DNA of 7,531 nucleotides, from assembly GCA_002408065.1 (NCBI GenBank), contig DHQI01000037.1, positions 38,760-46,290 of the forward strand, in the 5' to 3' direction. The stretch comes from Bacteroidales bacterium UBA5342 (GTDB lineage Bacteria; Bacteroidota; Bacteroidia; Bacteroidales; UBA5342). This document shows positions 1 to 6,412 of this stretch, piece after piece. How positions within the stretch are numbered: position 1 is the stretch's first letter; the number at the start of each line of letters is the position of its first letter. The translations under genes and the position numbers were made by a program. The notes below the pieces were generated by a model. It was not told the origin of the DNA. It worked only from the letters and a program-made list of their open reading frames with translations, and searched no databases.

Positions 1-3000
1 TATGTGAGGGCGACATAGTACAAGGCTGGGCCTACACACTGGACTATAGCGATTTTTGTAAATTAAACGAATACAACAAAACAGCCAAGGGACAAAATGC
101 AAACAGCACCTATATGTCATTATTTTCAGAAACCCCTACCGACCTGAGAGATGGTCAGCAGGAAGTATTCACCTTTACGGTATCTACTCACAACAACAGC
201 CTACCCGTTGGCGACGGCGCCAAATACAAGGTCGAATTTGAGCTCGAACCGGGTTTGGAATTTGTAAATCTGGACTTCATTCACAATCTGGAGTGGGAAG
301 CTTCATCTATCAATTACGACACTGACAATTCGAAAGTAACAGCATACTATGAGTTACCATTTCCCGGGGGATTTAACATCACCAAAGCCTACTTTGACCT
401 GACATTGGAGGGCAATTGCAATGCCCCTGGTGCCATAGCGGGAGAGCGCAACATCGATATATTTATCAGCTACATTCCTGATGCTAATTGCAACTACGAA
501 ATCCCTTTTATTTGTTCTGAAAATACAAGCGTAGACCTACACTGTCCGGGGGGAGACTGCAACGGTTTAAGCTTTTACAACTTTACCCTGGAACGTACCA
601 GCTTGGGACAGGCAGACAACGACCTGAACGGACTGCCGGATGCAACAGGTGAGTTAGACCTTAACAGGATCAAAACACACCGTGCAATGTATGGAGACAC
701 TATTTTGGGAACATTCTACGGAGAAGTAAATAACAGTAGTACGAGCCCCACAGAATGGAGTTACGGCTTCGCCTCACAAAATATTGAACTAGGCAGCTAC
801 CTTACTCCTCTCACAGCTACGATAAAGGTATACGATGCCAGTACCGGCAACTACCTCACAGCAGAAAATCTCAGCCTCAGCACGAGTACTTCAGGCAGTG
901 ACAAAACCTTTACCTACACGCTTAATGTAGACGAACTGGCAAGTCGCAATCCGGAATTCAGCAACTTTAAATATGCTGAAGGAGATATGTTATGGGTTTA
1001 TGCTTCTTACAAAGTTACGACCAACCTATCAGGCAGCGTTCAGCAAGTAAAATCGACCAACGAATTCTACCTGAGCGACGCAGCAACAGCCAATACCGGT
1101 AGCAAAAACCAATGTGGCTATTACAATGCGCATTATACACTAATAGGTTATTTTTACCAAAACCAAAGTAGAAATTACAACACCGTAAGCAGTTGTTCCA
1201 AAACCGTAGCACAAGATTTCTTATTCAGCATAGGCGACTGCTGTAGTAACTACGATGGCGGCAACCTCTTTCCTTACGAATACCGTTACTGGTCGCACCT
1301 GAAAAGTGCTAGCATCGAGATTCCGGCTAACTACGACATCGACAACATAAGTCTGCGTATGCGCCGTACACAAAAAACAAATGCCAGCATTACGGAATGG
1401 GTATATAACATAGAACCTATAGCTATTAACGGAAACCTTTACACCTTTGATTTAGAACAATTTTATCTAAATGGAGATCTTAATTATTCGGACGATGGCT
1501 ACCGTGGCACTTTGTACGCCGACCTATCGCCAAGCTGCGACGTTCCGCTAAATACCTATGAGGATATCAGCTGGACATTTAAAGCACAAGAAGCGGACAT
1601 TTTAGGCGGTGAAACAACAGAGAAAATCGAGGCCTCCTCAACAGACAGAATACGCTTCTCCCCTCCTTCTATTGTATTAAGCAGCGAGAATCCTTATATG
1701 GACGGACTCACTAAAGAAGTCAGCTGGGACCTTAAAGTGGCAACCAGCAACAGCAGTACTGATGCTAACAATGCTTGGGTACACTTTAAAGCACCTAAGG
1801 GGGCTATTGAAATAATCCAAGTAATCAACGACGCAACAGGTGAAACTATTGAACCAACAGGTGACATCTACCAACTGGGCGATTTAGCGGGGGCTAATCC
1901 TATTGACTTGACTATAGTGGGCCTATATGGAGCCTGTACTCCTGATTATATGACCGTTTACTCTGGTTATGAATGTACAGGATACCCGGCTACTTTTGCC
2001 GACTTCCGCTGTAACTACTCTACTCTTGGGCTCTACGTTGAACCCAAACCAGCCAAGATGCAGGTCAGCCTTTTCGGGGAAAATGCAGGCGATGCCTGTA
2101 GCAAGACCATCTATCTGGAGCTGGACATCAACAGTGCTAAATTTGCCTCAGTAGACAGCGTAGAAGTAAGCATTGAATCTTCGGCAAGCAGCATCACTTA
2201 TATACCGGGATCAGCTGAATTGAAATATCCTGAGGGCAGTGACTATACAAGTATTTCAGATCCGTTGATTAACGGTGAACAGCACATTTTTAAACTGGCT
2301 GAAATCAACAGTACGATTGGCGAAAATGGCATCCCCGGCGTGCTCGACCTTGACAACAACCACGCTTTTATACGTTTTTCCATGGCCTTAGGCGAAGACT
2401 TTAGGCCCGGTGACTTTGTTAAAATCAACGTTACAGGACAAGCCGTTTGTGGCGAAGATATCCCAAGCCTCAACCTGGAATTTGACCCTAACATAGGTTT
2501 CACAGCAAATACATCTGCAAACATCACCAACACGTTGACAAATAGCTGGTCAAACAGCTGGGGTGACTATAACAACGATGGCTATGACGACCTCTTTGTG
2601 ACTACTTACGATAGCGAACAAGCCAATATCTTATACCATAACAATGGTGATAAAACATTCACCCGCATCTATGAAGGCGCTATAGTAAATGATGTGGCCA
2701 GCTCGGTAGCAGCTACTTGGGGCGATTATAACAACGACGGTTTCATCGACCTCTTTGTAGCTAACAATATAGGTTCTGACAACTTTTTATATAAAAATCT
2801 GGGCAATGGGACCTTTGAAAAAATTGAAACAGGAGGCCCTGTAGAAGACGGTAAATATTGCCATAGTGCAGCTTGGGGCGATTTTGACAACGATGGTTTC
2901 CTAGACCTCTTTGTGGCGGAATATTTCCCAACCATGACCAACCACTTGTATCGCAACAATGGTGACGGCACCTTTACAGCCATAGAAGGTAGCCCCGTAG

Positions 3001-5234
3001 TGACTGACGCCGGGCATTCCATAGGAGCTGCCTGGGGCGACTATAATAATGACGGCTTGATGGACCTCTTTGTTCCCAATACCAACAACGAACCTAACTG
3101 GCTCTATAAAAACATCGGTAACGGACGTTTCGAAAAAGTAAACGAAGACGTGGTGAGTACTCCAAGCAGTTCAGTAGGATGCAGCTGGGGCGACTATAAC
3201 AACGATACCTACCCCGACCTCTTTATTGCAAATGCGAGCAACCAAGCCAACCTTTTGTATCGTAACAATGGAGATGGCACATTCACGGCTATTACCGAAG
3301 GAGAAATTGTTAGCCAAGAAGGCAACTCCCACGGAAGCATATGGATAGACCTTGACAACGACGGATGGCTCGATCTTTATGTGAGTAACGACGGTGATCA
3401 GAATAACTTTTTGTACCGCAACAATGGCGATGGCACATTCAGCACACTGGAAAATGCCATGACCTTAAGTGGAGGAAATTCGTTTGGGACAACAGCCAGC
3501 GATTATGACAACGATGGCGACTACGACATCTTTGTATCCAACCACAGTGGCAATTACGATTTCTTTTACGAAAACACTAAAGGACAATGTAGCGAACACT
3601 TATGTATGAACTTTCAGGGCATCACCTCTAATGCTTCAGGCATTGGCGTAAAAGTAAAAGCTAAAGCGACCATCTATGGTCAGGAACTATGGCAAATGCG
3701 CGAAGTATCGGCACAGAGCGGTGGCGGTGCCGGTAGCCAGAACTCTATGAAAATTATTCTGGGGTTAGGTAATGCCCAAGTGGTAGATAGCCTTATTATT
3801 GAATGGCCTTCAGGTTACCGCGTAGTGTATACCGATGTGGCAGCGAATACTGGCGAATGCTTCACTTATGTTGAAGGTCTTGGAACCCGCGTATGTGGTG
3901 TCGCTTATCTGGACCAAAACCTTAACTGCCAATATGATGAAGGCGAGGCTTTGCTTAAAAACACACCTATAGAAGTATATCCGGGTGCAAAACGTATGTA
4001 TACCAACAAAGATGGTGAATATGCTTTCTACCTCAACACAGGAGAATACACACTTAAGACAGGAGATTATCCCTATTACCATCAGGTGTGTCCTCTTAAT
4101 GATGAAGCCTATAGCGTCAGTGTAACGGAAATAAATGATGAGCAATGTGGTTTTGATTTTGGTTTTTCTACCTCGATTGACAAACCCGATTTAGCAGCTT
4201 GCCTCAGCACTACAATGTTGCGCGTGAACTTTACCAACGACTATACCGTAACCTACGAAAACAAAGGCACCCAAACCGCCTACAACAACTTATTGACAAT
4301 GCATTTTGGCGATGGCATAGATATTATATCGAGCACCTTACCGTGGGATAGCCGCGAGGGGCAAAGCCTCAGCTGGTTTATATCAGAAATAGCGCCCCAC
4401 GAAGTCGTGACTTTTTATGTGACCGACTCCGTGACATCAGATGTAGTACTTGGCGATTTTTGCTCCAATACGGTCTATATTTCTTCAGAAACACTGGAGG
4501 AAGATTACACCAACAACGGCTGCGAGGATATGGAAGAATTTGTAGGCTCGATAGACCCTAACGACAAGCTCGTATGGCCTGAGGAAGGAGCTACTCAAGG
4601 CGAATACCTGCTGTACAAGATACGTTTTCAAAACGTTGGTAACTTCCGAGCCGATCACGTGGAAATACGTGACACACTAAGCGACAAACTGGACGTCTCG
4701 ACCATCAAAAATATACAGGCATCACATGCGCACATCTTTACAATTATTGACAATAACATACTGCAGTGGGAGTTTCCGGAAATTTATCTGCCGGACAGCG
4801 TTTCTAACGAGCCGGAAAGTCACGGCTATGTGCAGTTCGAAATTTTGCCCCAAGCACAGCTGAGAGATTATGAGACCATAGAAAATACAGCAATGATAAT
4901 CTTTGACTATTTCCAGTATACACAAACAAATACAACAGAAACAGTAATAATACCGAAGGAGGCTGAGCAAACAGATATCTACGATATCGACATTCACCCT
5001 AACCCCGGAGTTAATAATGTGCATATCAACTTTATTTCTGAAATGGAGAAAGAAACAACAATACGCATATTAAATGCTACAGGTCAGGTAGTAGAAAGCA
5101 TCAGCTTAAAGGCACATCAGGGCTATAACAGCTACAGTCATAAGGTATCGCATCTAATGTCGGGCATGTATTTCATAGCTGTCGACAACCTTGAACAACA
5201 AAACACCAAAGTATTCATTAAAAAGGGGCATTAG
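1..5234 (+). CDS. Giant T9SS-secreted mosaic protein: FG-GAP/VCBS propeller, ASPIC/UnbV, SdrD-like and DUF7619-like domains (5' partial)
   Basis: The frame is open from position 3 to the TAG at 5232-5234, with no stop upstream of the first in-frame ATG (114). That ATG is therefore internal: the 37 codons before it read as the same Cys-containing protein, and the true start and signal peptide lie outside the window. Over 1740 residues are visible. Order by nucleotides: 3-2540, beta-rich, Cys-containing modules resembling repeats of large Bacteroidota surface proteins; 2541-3590, seven FG-GAP/VCBS repeats; about 3600-3885, ASPIC/UnbV domain (REVSAQSGGGAGSQN, GLG, EWPSG); about 3885-4170, SdrD B-like or carboxypeptidase-regulatory-like fold with acidic loop DQNLNCQYDEGE; about 4180-4545, DUF11-like domain; about 4548-4940, DUF7619-like domain (SIDPNDKLVWPE, IRFQNVGN, ESHGYVQF); about 4989-5231, type A sorting tail. 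Known: such tails direct T9SS export across the outer membrane. Inferred: a surface or released adhesin or binding protein. No catalytic motif was seen. FG-GAP plus ASPIC/UnbV also occurs in animal CRTAC1. Confidence is high for the domains and low for the ligand. Confidence 0.93.
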   Translation, partial: CEGDIVQGWAYTLDYSDFCKLNEYNKTAKGQNANSTYMSLFSETPTDLRDGQQEVFTFTVSTHNNSLPVGDGAKYKVEFELEPGLEFVNLDFIHNLEWEASSINYDTDNSKVTAYYELPFPGGFNITKAYFDLTLEGNCNAPGAIAGERNIDIFISYIPDANCNYEIPFICSENTSVDLHCPGGDCNGLSFYNFTLERTSLGQADNDLNGLPDATGELDLNRIKTHRAMYGDTILGTFYGEVNNSSTSPTEWSYGFASQNIELGSYLTPLTATIKVYDASTGNYLTAENLSLSTSTSGSDKTFTYTLNVDELASRNPEFSNFKYAEGDMLWVYASYKVTTNLSGSVQQVKSTNEFYLSDAATANTGSKNQCGYYNAHYTLIGYFYQNQSRNYNTVSSCSKTVAQDFLFSIGDCCSNYDGGNLFPYEYRYWSHLKSASIEIPANYDIDNISLRMRRTQKTNASITEWVYNIEPIAINGNLYTFDLEQFYLNGDLNYSDDGYRGTLYADLSPSCDVPLNTYEDISWTFKAQEADILGGETTEKIEASSTDRIRFSPPSIVLSSENPYMDGLTKEVSWDLKVATSNSSTDANNAWVHFKAPKGAIEIIQVINDATGETIEPTGDIYQLGDLAGANPIDLTIVGLYGACTPDYMTVYSGYECTGYPATFADFRCNYSTLGLYVEPKPAKMQVSLFGENAGDACSKTIYLELDINSAKFASVDSVEVSIESSASSITYIPGSAELKYPEGSDYTSISDPLINGEQHIFKLAEINSTIGENGIPGVLDLDNNHAFIRFSMALGEDFRPGDFVKINVTGQAVCGEDIPSLNLEFDPNIGFTANTSANITNTLTNSWSNSWGDYNNDGYDDLFVTTYDSEQANILYHNNGDKTFTRIYEGAIVNDVASSVAATWGDYNNDGFIDLFVANNIGSDNFLYKNLGNGTFEKIETGGPVEDGKYCHSAAWGDFDNDGFLDLFVAEYFPTMTNHLYRNNGDGTFTAIEGSPVVTDAGHSIGAAWGDYNNDGLMDLFVPNTNNEPNWLYKNIGNGRFEKVNEDVVSTPSSSVGCSWGDYNNDTYPDLFIANASNQANLLYRNNGDGTFTAITEGEIVSQEGNSHGSIWIDLDNDGWLDLYVSNDGDQNNFLYRNNGDGTFSTLENAMTLSGGNSFGTTASDYDNDGDYDIFVSNHSGNYDFFYENTKGQCSEHLCMNFQGITSNASGIGVKVKAKATIYGQELWQMREVSAQSGGGAGSQNSMKIILGLGNAQVVDSLIIEWPSGYRVVYTDVAANTGECFTYVEGLGTRVCGVAYLDQNLNCQYDEGEALLKNTPIEVYPGAKRMYTNKDGEYAFYLNTGEYTLKTGDYPYYHQVCPLNDEAYSVSVTEINDEQCGFDFGFSTSIDKPDLAACLSTTMLRVNFTNDYTVTYENKGTQTAYNNLLTMHFGDGIDIISSTLPWDSREGQSLSWFISEIAPHEVVTFYVTDSVTSDVVLGDFCSNTVYISSETLEEDYTNNGCEDMEEFVGSIDPNDKLVWPEEGATQGEYLLYKIRFQNVGNFRADHVEIRDTLSDKLDVSTIKNIQASHAHIFTIIDNNILQWEFPEIYLPDSVSNEPESHGYVQFEILPQAQLRDYETIENTAMIIFDYFQYTQTNTTETVIIPKEAEQTDIYDIDIHPNPGVNNVHINFISEMEKETTIRILNATGQVVESISLKAHQGYNSYSHKVSHLMSGMYFIAVDNLEQQNTKVFIKKGH
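2541..3590 (+). repeat. Seven tandem FG-GAP/VCBS calcium-loop repeats inside the giant protein
   Basis: Seven copies of a 51-53 residue unit are visible. Each has the core W-G-D-[YF]-[ND]-N-D-G-x-x-D-[LI]-[FY]-[VI], followed about 20 residues later, in the first six, by L-Y-[RKH]-N-x-G-[DN]-x-x-F. The cores (Trp codon or its equivalent) start at 2559, 2718, 2874, 3033, 3186, 3342 and 3495. The DxNxDG loop is the calcium-binding type known from integrin alpha FG-GAP blades. Seven copies would suit one closed seven-bladed propeller, which is inference. Repeat 5 reads DYNNDTYPD, losing the loop Gly. Repeat 6 has W-I-D instead of W-G-D. Repeat 7 has A-S-D in place of W-G-D and ends in a divergent, Cys-containing stretch with no NGDGTF motif, fitting a last blade that abuts the next domain. 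Confidence 0.93.
3600..3885 (+). other. ASPIC/UnbV domain region of the giant protein
   Basis: Directly after the seventh repeat, the protein shows the usual ASPIC/UnbV pattern. A GIGVKVKAKA strand is followed by Q-x-R-E-V with the Gly/Ser-rich turn SGGGAGSQN, then I-x-L-G-L-G-N-A, V-D-S-L-I-I-E-W-P-S-G and a closing strand with A-A-N-T-G. In the family this domain almost always follows FG-GAP/VCBS repeats, as here. Its biochemical role is poorly defined; the sequence gives no catalytic residues to point to. Confidence 0.85.
4989..5231 (+). other. T9SS type A C-terminal sorting domain of the giant protein
   Basis: The last 81 residues start at D-I-H-P-N-P-G, with the PNP motif at 4998-5006. 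They continue with T-I-R-I-L-N-A-T-G-Q-V-V-E, the Ser/His-rich strand before L-M-S-G-M-Y-F-I-A-V, and end F-I-K-K-G-H. This is the Por_Secre_tail pattern: PNP start, 'xxNxxGQ' core, 'SGxYxxxV' strand and a basic end. In the family the tail is recognised by the T9SS and is usually cleaved off after export. Confidence 0.93.
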
Positions 5235-5246
5235 TGTGCGAAAAAA

Positions 5247-5282
5247 CAACCGGGCAGCTCTTTTTATAGCACCGCCCGGTTG
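5247..5282. terminator. Probable bidirectional intrinsic terminator between convergent genes
   Basis: A perfect 9-bp inverted repeat (CAACCGGGC at 5247-5255, GCCCGGTTG at 5274-5282) encloses an 18-nt loop, inside which GCT/AGC may add three more pairs. It begins 12 bases after the stop codon at 5234. On the minus strand the stem is followed by a T run (the A run at 5241-5246), which is the classical intrinsic terminator shape. On the plus strand the following bases are only mildly T/C-rich. This suits a shared terminator, strongest for minus-strand transcripts coming from the lipoprotein gene. Confidence 0.8.
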
Positions 5283-5605
5283 CTCTACTTTCGAGTTAGT
5301 TCACAATAGTCATTATAAAGCACTACCCCATTTTCCAGACCAATAACTAAGAGATTTAAGAATATTACTTGCTGATTGTCCTCCCTGTGTTGTCTAGAAC
5401 AATACGGGTAAATACCCATATCATCAAGGCAAATCAGGCCACAAAACAATATGATATACTTACCGTTGAACATTTTTGGGACTATCCCACAGTGCCACAG
5501 TCTACCACAGCTTGCACACAGACTTACTCAAACGAAAACTTTTTCGGGATTCAATTTCTGGTTCTCCACCGGAATCTAATAGTGTTCTATCTTTTTCCTT
5601 CGCTC
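5283..5605. other. Intergenic region, no gene supported
   Basis: These 323 AT-rich bases lie between the terminator and the end of the lipoprotein gene. Short open frames exist on both strands (minus 5285-5473, plus from 5369), but their translations show no known motif, no signal peptide and no convincing start region. Visible small structures are the inverted repeat GGGTA-AA-TACCC (5406-5417), the short inverted repeat GGGA-CTA-TCCC (5478-5488) and three CCACAG hexamers (5487-5510). Part or all of it may be the 3' untranslated region of the lipoprotein mRNA, up to the terminator at 5247-5282. Confidence 0.6.
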
Positions 5606-6046
5606 CTATTCATCAATCACAGGCAGTTCAAAATCTTCCATCACCACTACTTTAAATGTATAAGTATCTAAGGGTGTAGCACTTTGATTTATGCCACTAA
5701 CAACTTTTTTAAGTTGAATATCTATTCCCCCTATATAGGCATTATAGTCCATATATTCCATGATGTTATGATCTACCCAGGTATAAGGTAATTGAGCAAA
5801 ACTAGCATCAGCAGTGTTCTCATTCATTATCATATAAACCAGTACCGCTCCATTATAAAAGACATTTTCGGTGATTTCCGGCACTTCCAGATAGGTACTA
5901 AAACCGTCGACATTGCCTACCCACGCCGAAGGAGCAACATCATAAAAGAAGAATTCAAGTGGAGTGTTATCATCGGCGTCTTCACAAGCATAACAAAAGC
6001 TCATAAGAGCAATAAGAGCAAGCCATACTATAGATTTGATTTTCAT
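5606..6046 (-). CDS. Small outer-membrane lipoprotein, probably surface-exposed, Bacteroidota family without known function
   Basis: The protein has 146 residues, with ATG at 6046-6044 and TAG at 5608-5606. The N terminus MKIKSIVWLALIALMSFCYAC has two Lys and a hydrophobic segment (residues 6-17) ending at a cysteine. Cys21 is the likely lipidated residue (Ala at -1), although the lipobox C-Y-A-C is unusual, having Cys instead of Leu at -3. The residues after it, E-D-A-D-D, form an acidic patch like the lipoprotein export signals of Bacteroidota that place lipoproteins on the cell surface (inference). The mature part contains S-A-W-V-G, L-E-V-P-E-I-T, G-A-V-L-V-Y-M, L-P-Y-T and T-F-K-V-V-V-M. 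From memory, this pattern recurs in small Bacteroidota lipoproteins, often with a collagen-like Gly-Pro-Gln linker that is missing here. The leader before the ATG is A-rich (AAATATAAACAA) with no Shine-Dalgarno, normal for the phylum. It is transcribed alone or downstream of the glycosidase gene, 366 bases away. Function unknown. Confidence 0.85.
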   Translation of the reverse strand: MKIKSIVWLALIALMSFCYACEDADDNTPLEFFFYDVAPSAWVGNVDGFSTYLEVPEITENVFYNGAVLVYMIMNENTADASFAQLPYTWVDHNIMEYMDYNAYIGGIDIQLKKVVSGINQSATPLDTYTFKVVVMEDFELPVIDE

Positions 6047-6412
6047 TTGTTTATATTTTTATGCGTTTTTCCAGATAGCCTATTCCGAACTTGATTCGGG
6101 AGAACTCTCATGAAATTTCAATCATTCCCTTATGCTTACGCTAAAGCTTCAGCGACACGCGGATGTGTAAAATAAATGAAATTTACATGTTCGTTTTATG
6201 TGTCTGTGTGTTTTGTAAACTAAGGATTCTTTTATCAGGGCATAAAAGTAATAATATTTAGCCATTATAGAAATGACAAAACAAAGCGGCTAATAAAAGA
6301 TCTACAGCGTGAAGGTAAAAAAGTATGAAAACCTCAAAACCCCGGACGGCAAACAACCAGACAATCTGTGCTATGAAAAAAAATATAATCGAATGACTCC
6401 CCAAAACAAGAG
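6047..6412. other. Intergenic region between the glycosidase and lipoprotein genes
   Basis: These 366 bases contain no supportable open frame. They should carry the end of the glycosidase transcript and the promoter of the lipoprotein gene, both on the minus strand. I found no exact Bacteroidota -7 box (TAnnTTTG) on the minus strand and no clear hairpin followed by a T run after the glycosidase stop. A run of eight A at 6376-6383, read as T on the minus strand, lacks an obvious stem before it. The clearest structures are the inverted-repeat cluster at 6085-6120 and a near-palindrome around AAGCTT at 6141-6154. Confidence 0.55.
6085..6120. repeat. Cluster of three adjacent short inverted repeats, possible intergenic repeat element
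   Basis: Within 36 bases there are CCGAA-CTTGA-TTCGG (6085-6099), GAGA-AC-TCTC (6100-6109) and the perfect 10-bp palindrome TGAAATTTCA (6111-6120). On the minus strand the first reads CCGAATCAAGTTCGG. That resembles the '(C)CCGAA..CAAGTTCGG(G)' hairpins I recall as abundant between genes in several Bacteroidota; this resemblance is from memory, not a search. The cluster lies 39-74 bases upstream of the lipoprotein start, so it would fall in the 5' leader or promoter. The TGAAATTT core recurs at 6177-6184. Confidence 0.5.

Noticed and set aside
114..116. ATG at 114 as start of the giant protein
   Set aside because: The frame is open to the left edge and the 37 codons before it encode matching Cys-containing secreted protein sequence, so this Met is internal.
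2726..3022. Minus-strand open frame over the FG-GAP repeats
   Set aside because: It is an antisense by-product of the repeated coding sequence; the plus frame is clearly the real one.
2541..3590. CRISPR-like or DNA-level tandem repeat
   Set aside because: The periodicity is in the protein (51-53 codons) with many synonymous differences; there are no identical repeats with spacers.
5285..5473. Possible 62-residue minus-strand gene with several Cys
   Set aside because: No recognisable motif, signal peptide or conserved pattern; it ends next to the terminator stem and lies in AT-rich intergenic DNA where such frames arise by chance.
5369..5671. Possible 100-residue plus-strand gene
   Set aside because: It overlaps the end of the better supported lipoprotein gene, its composition is unlike a real protein, and it has no motif.
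6374..6390. Terminator for the glycosidase gene at the eight-A run
   Set aside because: Read on the minus strand it is a T run, but I could not find a stable stem just before it.
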